From NCBI GenBank assembly GCA_947632085.1, contig CANRNY010000013.1, positions 1 to 64,000 of the forward strand: a stretch of DNA of 64,000 nucleotides. Reading direction: 5' to 3'. The notes beneath the pieces are model-generated. The model saw nothing but the letters and a program-made list of their open reading frames with translations, was not told the DNA's origin and did not search any database. Below, in pieces: positions 1 to 10,264 of this stretch; within the stretch, counting starts at the first letter, position 1; every line of letters begins with the position of its first letter. This DNA is from an uncultured Bacilli bacterium. Its GTDB lineage: Bacteria; Bacillota_I; Bacilli_A; RF39; UBA660. A program made the position numbers and the translations under genes.

Positions 1-75
1 TATACCGAACGGTACGTACGGTGGTGTGAGAGGGTATCATATCAATAATTTTGTTGAAAATTTACTCTACTCGAT
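1..75 (+). mobile_element. 3' end of a group II intron (partial domain V plus domain VI), truncated by window start
   Basis: TATACCGAACGGTACGTACGGTGG is the distal part of a domain V-like hairpin (ACC-GAAC-GGT apex, ACGTACGGTGG 3' strand). It is followed by GAGAGGGTA...TACTCTACTC, which pairs as a D6 helix with one bulged A (position 69) and ends CTCGAT(T). Confidence 0.72.
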
Positions 76-154
76 TGCTAGAAATATGTCAAAGAGGGAA
101 TATAAAATAAAACTTAAATATGAATTATCGTTTATAATAGTTTTAGGTGGTTAG

Positions 155-829
155 ATGAAATTAGTAACTTTTCAATCTTTAGAAGCTCTAAAAAGTTTAA
201 TGGATAAAGGATATTTAGAGTGTGATGAAAAATATATTGATTTACAAAAATCAAAGCCTACTTATCAATGGGTTTTAGAGAAAATGAATCAAATGTTAGA
301 TAATAAACATAATGTTAAGTATCCTATTTGGTGTTGGGTAAAATGTTACAATAATATTTGTCCACCTAAACATAAAGGTGAACCGGTAGAAGGTTTTGAT
401 GTAAAAATAACTTTTCGTAAAAGTAGGGATGATGTCTTTATTACTGATTTTAGGAGATATTCTTTTTTACTTAGTAATGCTTATATTCCTAATTCATTAA
501 AAGATAGAGAAGAATTTGATAAAAAATTAAAAGATAAAAATATAACGAGTGATGAATTAAAAGCTTTTGTAAGAAAAGATAAATATAATTCACATAGAAC
601 TGATAAAGAATTTTTACAAATATGTGATGAAATTCGTAATAGTTTTGATAGATGTATAACAACTAATAGTGATATTTTACAGGGTTGTGTTTGGCGAATT
701 GATTTGGAAAATATAGAAAAAATTGAATTTTTAACCGATAAAAATTATAGATATGGTTCTTTAAATTATATAAGAAGCAATGGAAGAAGAATGAATTGGA
801 AAGATGATTTTTATAAAAAATTGAAATAA
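155..829 (+). CDS. hypothetical protein
   Basis: Open frame of 224 aa; no family recognised. Confidence 0.6.
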   Translation: MKLVTFQSLEALKSLMDKGYLECDEKYIDLQKSKPTYQWVLEKMNQMLDNKHNVKYPIWCWVKCYNNICPPKHKGEPVEGFDVKITFRKSRDDVFITDFRRYSFLLSNAYIPNSLKDREEFDKKLKDKNITSDELKAFVRKDKYNSHRTDKEFLQICDEIRNSFDRCITTNSDILQGCVWRIDLENIEKIEFLTDKNYRYGSLNYIRSNGRRMNWKDDFYKKLK

Positions 830-845
830 ATAATATATGATAGCT

Positions 846-880
846 AAAAAAAGAAGTATCTTAATTGATACTTTTTTTCA
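846..880. terminator. bidirectional intrinsic terminator
   Basis: AAAAAAGAAGTATC-TTAATT-GATACTTTTTTT between convergent genes. Confidence 0.6.
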
Positions 881-1838
881 TATATTCTAGTATTATATCG
901 GTTAGTTCTTGTTTTTCTTCGTTAGATAAGAAAGAACTATTAATAGCATTATAATTAAAACGACAGAAATCTTTAATATTGTAATTAAAGTATTTATTTA
1001 ATTTAGCGTACTCACTAGATAGAGTAATATTAGATACGGTTCTATTGTCAGTACTTATTGATATTAAGACACCTTTTTCATCTAATTGCTTGATAGGGTG
1101 GTGTTCGTAAGTATCAATAACATTAGTTTGAATATTACTTGTTGGACATACTTCTAACAAGATTTTTTTATTAATTATATCTTGTAGAAGATCAGCATAA
1201 TTAACAGCTTGAATACCATGACCTAATCTAGTAGCACCAAAATTAATAGCGTTTTCTAAACTATCTTTTAGATTTACTTCACCAGCGTGAATAGTAAAGG
1301 GAATATTTTTTTCTTTAGCAATTGCGAATAATTCTTTAAAATTACTAGTAGGAAAGTGTTCTTCATCACCAGCTAAATCAATGGCACATACACCTTTATG
1401 TAAGTATTGTGAGGCAATGTCTATTACTTCGTAATTTTCTGCAAAGGAATGATGACGCATCATACATAGAATTAAATTAATTTTGACATTGCCTAAACTA
1501 AATCCTTCAAGAATAGTTTTAACAGTATCATTTAAAGTTAATTCATTACTTACTAAAAGATTGGGAGCAAATCTTACTTCAGCATATATTACTCCATCTT
1601 GTTCTAAGTCTTTGCTTAATTCATAAGCTGCTAATTTTAAATTATCTTTATGTTTTAAAAATTCGATAGGTAAATCAAATTTTGTTAAATAGTCAGCAAG
1701 ATTTTGACATTTATCTTGGGCGGTAGCAACTTCCTTAGCGTCTCTATTTAGATAATTAGATAAAAGGTTTAGGGGGATAGAGCCATCTAAATGAAGATGA
1801 AGTTCAACTTTAGGGATTGATCTAAAGTCCTCAATCAT
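861..1838 (-). CDS. add: adenosine deaminase
   Basis: PKVELHLHLDGS N-terminal metal motif, IHAGE, RLGHGIQ, STDN motifs. Confidence 0.92.
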   Translation of the reverse strand: MIEDFRSIPKVELHLHLDGSIPLNLLSNYLNRDAKEVATAQDKCQNLADYLTKFDLPIEFLKHKDNLKLAAYELSKDLEQDGVIYAEVRFAPNLLVSNELTLNDTVKTILEGFSLGNVKINLILCMMRHHSFAENYEVIDIASQYLHKGVCAIDLAGDEEHFPTSNFKELFAIAKEKNIPFTIHAGEVNLKDSLENAINFGATRLGHGIQAVNYADLLQDIINKKILLEVCPTSNIQTNVIDTYEHHPIKQLDEKGVLISISTDNRTVSNITLSSEYAKLNKYFNYNIKDFCRFNYNAINSSFLSNEEKQELTDIILEYMKKSIN

Positions 1839-2548
1839 AATAACTTAATACCACTTTCTAGTGCTAGAACTATCATTTCATCCAAACCTTTTTCTCTTTG
1901 TTCACTTGTTGTTTCTTCATTAGTTACTAAACTATTAGAAATAGTTAAAATACATCCGGCATTTTTATTTAAAAGTTTAGCATTATTGAATAAAGCAAAT
2001 GATTCCATTTCAACTGCTAAACAACCATATTCGTTAACTAATTCTTTAATATCGATGTTTTCGCTATAAAAAGCATCAGAACAATGAACACGACCATATT
2101 TTAAAACTTTTTCTTGGGTATATGCAGTTTCTTTAATTGTTTGAACTATTTCACTTGATGCGGTAGCAATAGAGCTTTGTCCACCATATAACTCTTTAGC
2201 ATATGAAGATTCTGAATAACAATTTGTAACAACTAACAAGTCCATAACATTTAATTCTTTGCTATATGCTCCAGCAGTACCAATACGGATTATATAATCG
2301 ACATCATAAAATTTAAATAATTCATAAGAATATATACCTACACTTGGATTACCCATTCCAGAGGAAAAGACAGTTATTTTACGTCCTTTATAAGTTCCAG
2401 TATAAGCATAAATATTTCTAACATCATTTACTAACTTGACATTTTCTAAGTATTTTTCAGCAATATACTTAGCTCTCAAAGGATCACCTGGCATTAATAC
2501 AACTTTTGCGATATCTTCCTTATTACTTTTTATATGAGCTGTTGCCAT
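1835..2548 (-). CDS. deoD: purine nucleoside phosphorylase, DeoD type
   Basis: MATAHIKSNKEDIAKVVLMPGDPLRAKYIAEKYL, GMGNPSVGIYSYEL, VEMESFALF; overlaps add by 4 nt. Confidence 0.92.
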   Translation of the reverse strand: MATAHIKSNKEDIAKVVLMPGDPLRAKYIAEKYLENVKLVNDVRNIYAYTGTYKGRKITVFSSGMGNPSVGIYSYELFKFYDVDYIIRIGTAGAYSKELNVMDLLVVTNCYSESSYAKELYGGQSSIATASSEIVQTIKETAYTQEKVLKYGRVHCSDAFYSENIDIKELVNEYGCLAVEMESFALFNNAKLLNKNAGCILTISNSLVTNEETTSEQREKGLDEMIVLALESGIKLL

Positions 2549-2793
2549 TTTAATACCCCATTTCTATTATAAAATTATTATAACATAAAAATTAATAGTG
2601 TTTGTTATTATAATTATAAATTATATGAACATGTGTATTCTTTACAAAAAAATAACATTCTTAAATAAAATAAAGAGTTATAATAGATTAATAGTTATAT
2701 TTATGAGAATAAAATGATATTTTGTTTTATTTTGTCTATCATATTTGATAATTTTTTGCTATAATTTTGTTATAAGACTAAGGAGCTGTTATT

Positions 2794-4080
2794 ATGGATA
2801 AAGACTATACAAATGAACAATATTATATTGTATCTCTTGATAATGGAATCCGTAAGGAAGAACCCGTTACTATTGAAGAATTCAATAGTTTTAAAGATGG
2901 CTCAAAATTAGTTAGATTAAATAATACAGTATTTGGGGTTTTAAATGTTAATAGTTTAAATCCTGATACAATGTATATAGATGATTATGCAATAATTAAA
3001 GCTGATATAGCAGAGTTGTTAGATATTGACCATGAAGAGTCAAGAAGAATAGTTACCGAAGATAAAACAGTAGGAACATTTACAACATTAAATTATAGTA
3101 AAGATATTGAAACACGTATTTCAGGAACAGCAGCTATTAACACTATAGTTAATGCGATTAATGCTAAACAAGTAGATCCTGAAGAAGCTATATATGTCGA
3201 TAAAATATTTAAATATCCTACTGGTTCTAAAGAGAGTTGTATAAAAAATCATGAACAAATTGCTGATATCATAGATTTAGGAATTTATTCTTTAAATAAA
3301 ACAATTGAAATTCAAATGGGAAGACCAATTGAAGCTAAATTAGGTAAAGCAATTAGAAAAAATTATTTAAGAATGATTTTATTTGATTATATTATTGGTA
3401 AAAAATATCGTGGATTTGATTATTATTTAATTAGTAAAGTTAATGATAATGGTAAACCAGTTTGGATGGATGCTTATTTTGCACCAATATCTATTTCTAG
3501 TAATTTAAATAAGGAAGCTTTAATTGGTGATAATGAATATGTATTAAATAATAAGTATATAGATCGTACAGCTTTATTAGAAGTATTATTTGAAAAATAT
3601 CAAAAAGATATTAATAAGTTAACTGAAGCTATTACTGATGCTAAGAAACTATATACAGATGCAATTGGAAGAATAATATATAATAATACAGATATTCCAC
3701 ATGCTTCAGCTTTAGAAGATATTGTTCTAACTAACTTAAATAAAGTCGCTAAAAGCTATGAAGATATGGAAGCTAAAAAAGAAAAAGGTCAAAGAGCTAA
3801 TAAAGTAGAAAGAACAATGGCTACACAAAGTCTTAATGTTCGTGTAACGGCTAAATTAGACTTAATTCAAAAGAAATATCCGATAAATCCAAAAGACCAT
3901 AAAGATACAATAAAAGCTAATAAAAAGAAAGAAATAAATAGTAATGATATAAAATTAACTATTGAAAAAGAAAAAGAATCTGGAGGATTTGCTTTAGCTT
4001 CAGTTCTAATATCTATAGTTGGTTTAATATGTGGTATAGGAATTGGTATAGCATACATAATACTAAGGATTGGAAGCTAG
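2794..4080 (+). CDS. hypothetical protein with C-terminal transmembrane segment
   Basis: 428 aa ORF with RBS; hydrophobic C-terminus GGFALASVLISIVGLICGIGIGIAYIILRIGS. Confidence 0.6.
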   Translation: MDKDYTNEQYYIVSLDNGIRKEEPVTIEEFNSFKDGSKLVRLNNTVFGVLNVNSLNPDTMYIDDYAIIKADIAELLDIDHEESRRIVTEDKTVGTFTTLNYSKDIETRISGTAAINTIVNAINAKQVDPEEAIYVDKIFKYPTGSKESCIKNHEQIADIIDLGIYSLNKTIEIQMGRPIEAKLGKAIRKNYLRMILFDYIIGKKYRGFDYYLISKVNDNGKPVWMDAYFAPISISSNLNKEALIGDNEYVLNNKYIDRTALLEVLFEKYQKDINKLTEAITDAKKLYTDAIGRIIYNNTDIPHASALEDIVLTNLNKVAKSYEDMEAKKEKGQRANKVERTMATQSLNVRVTAKLDLIQKKYPINPKDHKDTIKANKKKEINSNDIKLTIEKEKESGGFALASVLISIVGLICGIGIGIAYIILRIGS

Positions 4081-4086
4081 TAATAG

Positions 4087-4114
4087 TTTCCTTTTTATTG
4101 CAATAAAAAGGAAA
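4087..4114. terminator. perfect 28-nt palindrome, terminator-like
   Basis: TTTCCTTTTTATTGCAATAAAAAGGAAA equals its own reverse complement; directly after a stop codon. Confidence 0.45.
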
Positions 4115-4141
4115 TCATTATAAAATAAACTTAGGAAAAGG

Positions 4142-4657
4142 GTGGTAATGGTGCTCAAGTATAAAAAAAATACAATCCTATACATTCTTTTAATTATAGT
4201 TATACTGATATTAGTAATGTCTAATATTTACTTTTTTAATGAAACAATGCAAAATAAAGGAGAAGTAATTGTTACAGAAGAATACGTCTATGAAAAAGTA
4301 GAAGGAAATTTCGATGAAAATAAAGAGTATTATAAACGTATAAATTTTAAAAAATTTAAAAAATACTTTAGTAGTGATAAATTAAGAGTAATTGCTGTTA
4401 TTGATAATACTTCTAAAACTTATAATAAATTTTTAGAAGTACTAAATAAAATAGCTTATTATAGAAGAACTAATATATATTTATTAGAAACTAGTAAATT
4501 ATCTAATAAAAATGAAGTGGCATTTTATGATATAGATGAAAGATTTAAAAAATTAAATAGTGACTATATAATAGTTGTTAGTGGTGGTAAAATTCTATCT
4601 ATAACAACTTTTGATGAAGAATTTTTAAATAAAGTAGAAGAAGGAATTGGTGAATAA
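4142..4657 (+). CDS. hypothetical membrane-anchored protein
   Basis: N-terminal hydrophobic helix ILYILLIIVILILVMSNIYFF. Confidence 0.55.
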   Translation: MVMVLKYKKNTILYILLIIVILILVMSNIYFFNETMQNKGEVIVTEEYVYEKVEGNFDENKEYYKRINFKKFKKYFSSDKLRVIAVIDNTSKTYNKFLEVLNKIAYYRRTNIYLLETSKLSNKNEVAFYDIDERFKKLNSDYIIVVSGGKILSITTFDEEFLNKVEEGIGE

Positions 4658-4658
4658 A

Positions 4659-5108
4659 ATGGGAAAAGTATATGATCAAGTATGTATGTTTAAAGCTAAA
4701 TTTCCAAGGACAATTACATGGTGGAGACTTAGAAAACATGCAAGAGTAGTAGAACAACATTTAAATCCTGGAGAAGAACCGGTATATACTTTTGCAGGGC
4801 AAAAAAATGATGATATGTTAGATGTTTTTTCAACTTGTGTAGTTTGTTTAACAAATAAAAGAATATTAATTGGTCAAGACCATGTTCTTTATGGTTACTC
4901 ATTAAATTCAATAACACCAGATTTATATAATGATATGCAAGTATTTAGAGGCTTATTATTTGGAAAAATTACAATTGATACAGTAAAAGAAGTAGTAGTT
5001 ATAACTAATTTAGATAAAAATAGTTTACCAGAAGTAGAAACAGCTATTACAGAATATATGATGGAAGAAAAGAAAAAATATGGTTCATATAACAAGAAAC
5101 CAGAATAA
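4659..5108 (+). CDS. hypothetical protein, PH-like (YokE-type) domain possible
   Basis: ATG at 4659; VCLTNKRILIGQ...ITIDTVKEV pattern resembles bacterial PH domains. Confidence 0.5.
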   Translation: MGKVYDQVCMFKAKFPRTITWWRLRKHARVVEQHLNPGEEPVYTFAGQKNDDMLDVFSTCVVCLTNKRILIGQDHVLYGYSLNSITPDLYNDMQVFRGLLFGKITIDTVKEVVVITNLDKNSLPEVETAITEYMMEEKKKYGSYNKKPE

Positions 5109-5120
5109 TTGGAGATAAAA

Positions 5121-6260
5121 ATGAAAAAGTATAGATTAAAAAAGAGTGCTAAAATCGTTCTAATTTTAATCTTAATTGCTATAATAGCACTAATATTATT
5201 TATTATATCGTTGTTTAGTTCTAAATCTTATAGTTTAGAATATAACGTAGATAATTATGCAATAAATGAAAATTATGATAAAGAAGAAAAAGTTTATTAT
5301 TACGAAATAACTTCTAATGGAATGAAATATACATTTATTAGTAATATAAATTATCAAAAAAATAAAAAATTAATACAAGGGATAAAGAGTCATGAAAAAG
5401 ATGGTTATATATGTTTAGAAGTAGAAAGTTCTAGTTTAAAAACAATGCCATTATGCAGTTATAAAGGTCAACAATTATCTTATTACTTAATTTCAACTGA
5501 ATTACAAGATGAACTAAATGACTACTATGATAAACCTTCTTTAAAAGATATAACATATGAAAACTATCATATTTATAATACTTATAATAATATATTGATA
5601 TGGAATTATAAGGGATTTAACTATTTAAATGGTGAAGATGTTGAATTCATTAAACTATTTGATAAAGATATATATGATATTCCTTTAGCTACTAAAATAA
5701 ATAATTATTTAATAGTACCAGATTATGAACAAGAATATGAATTTAATACTTTATATATAATAAATTTAGATAATTTAAAAATAGATACGTGGAAAATGAA
5801 ATATACAATATCTTATGATAGTTATATATTAGGAATTAATGATAAATCAGTTTATCTTGTTGATAAAAAGAATGGGATAGAATATGAAATTGTTCCTCAT
5901 AAAAAGAAAATGCGTATTTTAGCTTCAAATAATAAAAATGGTATTATTTATAAAAATGGTGAAGCCGAAAAAATAAATGTTAAATCTTTAGTAGCTGACA
6001 ATAAACATTTTACTTATAAATCTAATTATAATTATATATTAGTAAATGATGAATTATATTTATACTATTGGAATCAAAATAATAGAATAAAAGTATCAAA
6101 TAATAAAATAAAACAAATTGTTTATACTAATGATGATAGTGTTTACTATTTAGTAGGTAATACATTATATAAGTATAATGATATACAAGGAGAAGTTAAA
6201 TTAGTTGAATATGGGGAATGGGAATTTAATTATCAAAATTTAATATTTATTAATAACTAA
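5121..6260 (+). CDS. hypothetical membrane-anchored extracellular protein
   Basis: N-terminal TM helix then long Y/N/D-rich region. Confidence 0.55.
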   Translation: MKKYRLKKSAKIVLILILIAIIALILFIISLFSSKSYSLEYNVDNYAINENYDKEEKVYYYEITSNGMKYTFISNINYQKNKKLIQGIKSHEKDGYICLEVESSSLKTMPLCSYKGQQLSYYLISTELQDELNDYYDKPSLKDITYENYHIYNTYNNILIWNYKGFNYLNGEDVEFIKLFDKDIYDIPLATKINNYLIVPDYEQEYEFNTLYIINLDNLKIDTWKMKYTISYDSYILGINDKSVYLVDKKNGIEYEIVPHKKKMRILASNNKNGIIYKNGEAEKINVKSLVADNKHFTYKSNYNYILVNDELYLYYWNQNNRIKVSNNKIKQIVYTNDDSVYYLVGNTLYKYNDIQGEVKLVEYGEWEFNYQNLIFINN

Positions 6261-6298
6261 ATTTAAAATTAATCATAAGTTATATTAGGAGTGATTTT

Positions 6299-6748
6299 AT
6301 GTATGATAAATACCTAATACAACCTGGTGATGATATAAGTAGTATTGCTAAAAAGTTTAATACGAAAGAAAATATAATAATGGATTTAAATAATATTCCT
6401 TTTCCAGATATGATTAGAGCTGGTAAAGAGATAATTGTTCCTATTAATAAGGAGAAATATTTTGATTACTATACAATTAAAAAGGGCGATTCATTATATG
6501 CAATAGCTAGACAATATAATATTAATCCTGATTTATTAGCTATTCTAAATGGATTAAATAGTCAAGATTATATTTATCCTGATCAAGAAATATTAATACC
6601 TAAAAGTAATTATAGTTATTATGTAACTAAAGATGGTGATACTTTAGATATTGTTGCTGATAAATTTAATGTTTCACATCAAGAAATGTTAAATAATAAT
6701 GAAACAATATATTTATTACCTGGGCAATTATTAGTAAAAAAGAATTAA
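6299..6748 (+). CDS. LysM-repeat protein (three LysM-like repeats)
   Basis: YLIQPGDDISSIAKKFNT..., YTIKKGDSLYAIARQYNI..., YYVTKDGDTLDIVADKFNV... repeats. Confidence 0.85.
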   Translation: MYDKYLIQPGDDISSIAKKFNTKENIIMDLNNIPFPDMIRAGKEIIVPINKEKYFDYYTIKKGDSLYAIARQYNINPDLLAILNGLNSQDYIYPDQEILIPKSNYSYYVTKDGDTLDIVADKFNVSHQEMLNNNETIYLLPGQLLVKKN

Positions 6749-6772
6749 AATATGAGTAATCATATTTTTTCT
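6747..6772 (+). terminator. intrinsic terminator
   Basis: AAATATGA-GTAA-TCATATTTTTT. Confidence 0.6.
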
Positions 6773-6822
6773 TTTTTATGTTTATTATGATATAATAATT
6801 ATAGAATAGGAGGGGCATTACT

Positions 6823-8439
6823 ATGGTAATAAGAAATCCTTATAGTTTTTTAGCTAAACATTATAAGTTAATTAATTTATTATTATTAGTACCATTGCTT
6901 TATTTAGCACTTAAATTTGGTGATGTTGCTTCTTTCTTTAGAGATTATGTAAAAAATAATTATACGACTGTAGAAACTGGGTATGCAGTTAAATATGTTA
7001 CAGGGCTTACATTCTTAATTTTAATTGTAATGCTGATTGTTAATGCTATTATATATATTATATGTATGACTAAAAAGAAGCATATATCGTATTTTTTAAT
7101 AGCATCTGGTTATTATGCTGTATTACTTTTAATGGCTTTATTGTTTAGAGTTACAATGGAAAATATGCAATTATCTGTTATAGATCAGACATTTGCTAAT
7201 TTTGTTCGAGATTGTGCTAATTTAAGTTTTATACCGGCTTATTTTTTGCTGGCAGTTGGACTTTCTAAAGGTGTCGGCTTTAATGTTAGGACATTAAGGT
7301 TTGATAATAATTCAGAATTAGTAATTGCCGAGAATGATGATGAAAACATTGAATTACGTCTTGGTAGTGAAGAAAATAGTTTAAAAAAGAATGTTGTTCA
7401 TTTAATTAGAGAATTAAAATATTATATATTAGAGAATAAATTTGTATTTGTTTGTTTTGCTGTATTACTTCTTATTGTTATTGGAGTTTCTTTATTTTTA
7501 AACTTCCAAGTATATAATAAGACTTATTCATTAAATCAAGAATTTAGTATGGAAGGTTTTACTTTATCTTTAAAAGATAGTTATATAACTAATGTTGATT
7601 ATCAAGGCAAAGTAATAAGTGATAATAAATATTATTTAGCAATTAAATTAGGAATAATAAATAAAGGTCGTGCTTCAAGTATAGATAGTTCAAACTTTAG
7701 AATATATTTAGATAATGAATCTTTATATCCTAGTTATGATAGAGCTTCAAGATTTATTGATATAGCTAAAGTATATCAAGGTGAAGTTATTCCTAATGTA
7801 AAAGAGTATGCAGGTGGTGAATATGTATTTGTATATGAATTAACTAAAGATCAAGTTAAAAATTCATATCAAATGCGAATTCTTAATGGTTTAACGCAAA
7901 AAGAAAATAAATTAATTAAAAGATATAAGAAAATTAATATTAAACCTACTAATTTATTAAAAGAAGAAACTTATAAAGGTGAATTGAAACTTGGTAGTGA
8001 AATATCTTTTAAAAATTCTATGTTACAAGATACATTATATAAATTAAATAGTATAGAAATAGTTGATCATTATCTTTTTGATAAAGAAAATTGTATTGGT
8101 AAAGATTGTAATACAGTTACTGATACAGCGGTAGCATCTCCAGGTAATGCATTAGTAGTAATAAAAGATGAATTAAAATGGGACGAATCAACAGATTATT
8201 ATAAGAATAGTAATAAAGATTTTTATGGTGATTTTGTAACTTTAAGTTATCAATATAATTTATCATCTGGGGTTGAAATTAATGAAAGTAAAAACAATGT
8301 AACAGAGATGAAAAATGTAACTCCAGCTGGTCTTAATGGTACTAAGATATATGAAGTATCAGGAAATATCCTGAGAGCTAATAAAATTGATATGATAATA
8401 AAAATAAGAAATAAAAAATATGTTTTATCAGTTAAATAG
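6823..8439 (+). CDS. multi-pass membrane protein of unknown function
   Basis: Several hydrophobic helices in N-terminal half, soluble C-terminal half. Confidence 0.6.
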   Translation: MVIRNPYSFLAKHYKLINLLLLVPLLYLALKFGDVASFFRDYVKNNYTTVETGYAVKYVTGLTFLILIVMLIVNAIIYIICMTKKKHISYFLIASGYYAVLLLMALLFRVTMENMQLSVIDQTFANFVRDCANLSFIPAYFLLAVGLSKGVGFNVRTLRFDNNSELVIAENDDENIELRLGSEENSLKKNVVHLIRELKYYILENKFVFVCFAVLLLIVIGVSLFLNFQVYNKTYSLNQEFSMEGFTLSLKDSYITNVDYQGKVISDNKYYLAIKLGIINKGRASSIDSSNFRIYLDNESLYPSYDRASRFIDIAKVYQGEVIPNVKEYAGGEYVFVYELTKDQVKNSYQMRILNGLTQKENKLIKRYKKINIKPTNLLKEETYKGELKLGSEISFKNSMLQDTLYKLNSIEIVDHYLFDKENCIGKDCNTVTDTAVASPGNALVVIKDELKWDESTDYYKNSNKDFYGDFVTLSYQYNLSSGVEINESKNNVTEMKNVTPAGLNGTKIYEVSGNILRANKIDMIIKIRNKKYVLSVK

Positions 8440-8442
8440 GAA

Positions 8443-8471
8443 TTGACTTTTATAATACAATATTATAAAAT
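8443..8471 (+). promoter_or_regulatory. putative promoter for tRNA-Cys
   Basis: TTGACT-N17-TAAAAT upstream of tRNA. Confidence 0.4.
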
Positions 8472-8499
8472 TAAGACATGTCTTCGGATATGTTTTAAT

Positions 8500-8573
8500 G
8501 GGGCTTTAGCCAAGCGGTAAGGCAAGGGACTGCAACTCCCTGAGCACCGGTTCGAATCCGGTAGGCCCCTCCA
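8500..8573 (+). tRNA. tRNA-Cys (GCA), CCA encoded
   Basis: Acceptor GGGGCTT/AGGCCCC, anticodon stem AGGGA-CTGCAAC-TCCCT, T arm CCGGTTCGAATCCGG, U discriminator, CCA. Confidence 0.95.
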
Positions 8574-8582
8574 TATAAAAAT

Positions 8583-8615
8583 AACTTACAAACGATAATG
8601 TTTGTAAGTTTTTTG
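8583..8615 (+). terminator. intrinsic terminator after tRNA
   Basis: AACTTACAAAC-GATAAT-GTTTGTAAGTTTTTT. Confidence 0.75.
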
Positions 8616-8618
8616 TTG

Positions 8619-9629
8619 TTAAATAAATATTCCAATTATACCTATTATACCTAAGATAATCATTGTAATATAGGCAGCTTTATCATTGTTTACAAATATC
8701 TTTTTATTTTCTTTTAAAATATATAGTACTAGATCTATTATAAGAATAAGAACAAATAGATAACTACTAGTAATTAAGCCTAATAATGCTAAGATACCAA
8801 CTACAACATATATAATAACATTAATTATTGATTTAGAATTTGAATTAGATACTTTTTTATTAGTGTTATTAGTTGGAATAGTAGATGGATCTAATGTATA
8901 TAGTTCATTAACATATTTTTGATATTTTTGATTAAGCATGTTCGTAAAGTTGTAATCTATGTTATATCGTTTTACTATTCTATTACCATTAGCACGGTTA
9001 AAAGTATAATACTTTTTAGGAGCTAATAATTCACATATAATATTTATTATACGATTTACAATAGTTATTTTAAATTCTTTAGTTTTAGCTACTTCAAAAA
9101 GATATTCATATGCTAATAAACATTTATTTAATCTTTCATTATGATTAGTAATATTTATTACTTCATATTGATTAACACTTGACCATGTATTACGAGCTAA
9201 CTGTTCTAATTTAAAAATACAAGCGTATGTTTCGGTAATATATTTTTTTGCTTTAGCTTCATCTTTTTCTTCCTTTAAAACATTTTTTAAAGCATTGATA
9301 GCATATGTTGTAGCAAATTTATTGTAGGTAGATGTAGTTGATTTACAAATACCAACTCTTAAAACTACTAATAGATTATCAGGATCCAATTCAATAGCTT
9401 TATTATAATAATTTAATGCTTCTTCATAATCATAATTTTTATATTCACGATCACCATTTTTTAAATAACCTTCTAATTTTGGTAAATTTTTTATTTCAAC
9501 AGCATTAATATTTATAGCATCTTCAACAATTATTTTAGAACCACAATAATCGCATTTTGTACTATCACTATTTTTATCTACTTCAATATCTGCCCCACAA
9601 CTAGGACATTTAGCTTTTACTAATTTCAT
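8619..9629 (-). CDS. zinc-ribbon and TPR protein with C-terminal TM helices
   Basis: CPSCGADIEVDKNSDSTKCDYCGSKI zinc ribbon; YDYEEALNYYNKAIELDPDN TPR; hydrophobic C-terminus. Confidence 0.75.
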   Translation of the reverse strand: MKLVKAKCPSCGADIEVDKNSDSTKCDYCGSKIIVEDAININAVEIKNLPKLEGYLKNGDREYKNYDYEEALNYYNKAIELDPDNLLVVLRVGICKSTTSTYNKFATTYAINALKNVLKEEKDEAKAKKYITETYACIFKLEQLARNTWSSVNQYEVINITNHNERLNKCLLAYEYLFEVAKTKEFKITIVNRIINIICELLAPKKYYTFNRANGNRIVKRYNIDYNFTNMLNQKYQKYVNELYTLDPSTIPTNNTNKKVSNSNSKSIINVIIYVVVGILALLGLITSSYLFVLILIIDLVLYILKENKKIFVNNDKAAYITMIILGIIGIIGIFI

Positions 9630-9691
9630 AATGTACCTCCAAGATTACTATATTCATTTTATCATAAAAAATAGAATATAGTATTTATATT

Positions 9692-10201
9692 CTATTTTGC
9701 TTTTTTAATTAATCTTAAAGTGTTATAAGTATCTTCTTCGTTGTTTTCAAAATCAACACTTTCACTTCTTGTTCTTTCATAATTTAAATAGTAAGCAATA
9801 TTATGAGCAATCCATTCATTTAATAATGAATTTTTAGATCTTATCCAAGGAGTGTCACTAGGGTATAAATTATTATATTCTATAATAACATCTATTACTT
9901 TTAATTGAGTAGATATATCACCAATTCGATAAGATGATGTTATTTGCATATCTTCTTTTTTATCTCGTAAATCGATAATAACAATATCATTGTTATCAGC
10001 ATTAACATTAGTAAGACTTTTTGTTATATATATTTCACCATTATCATATGTTGCAAATAAGGGATTATTATTAATGTCGTATTCTTCATAATTAATTATT
10101 GGGGGAGTAGACATTTTTATGTTACCGTGACAAGTTCTAAGACTTGTAGCTATACCGCAACCTATAATAGCAACAACAAAGAATTTACATCTTAATTTCA
10201 T
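9692..10201 (-). CDS. hypothetical protein with N-terminal hydrophobic segment
   Basis: 169 aa ORF with upstream RBS. Confidence 0.5.
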   Translation of the reverse strand: MKLRCKFFVVAIIGCGIATSLRTCHGNIKMSTPPIINYEEYDINNNPLFATYDNGEIYITKSLTNVNADNNDIVIIDLRDKKEDMQITSSYRIGDISTQLKVIDVIIEYNNLYPSDTPWIRSKNSLLNEWIAHNIAYYLNYERTRSESVDFENNEEDTYNTLRLIKKAK

Positions 10202-10264
10202 AATACCTCCTTTTTATTTTTGAGCAACCAGGAGATATTATACCATAATTATAAGCTTAGATGA

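Noticed and set aside
2549-2793. Possible purine riboswitch between deoD and the divergent gene
   Set aside because: No recognisable purine-riboswitch core or paired helices; simply AT-rich promoter DNA.
4087-4114. Perfect 28-nt palindrome as a recombination or regulator site
   Set aside because: Placed directly after a stop codon; most simply a terminator-like hairpin, although a U-run is lacking.
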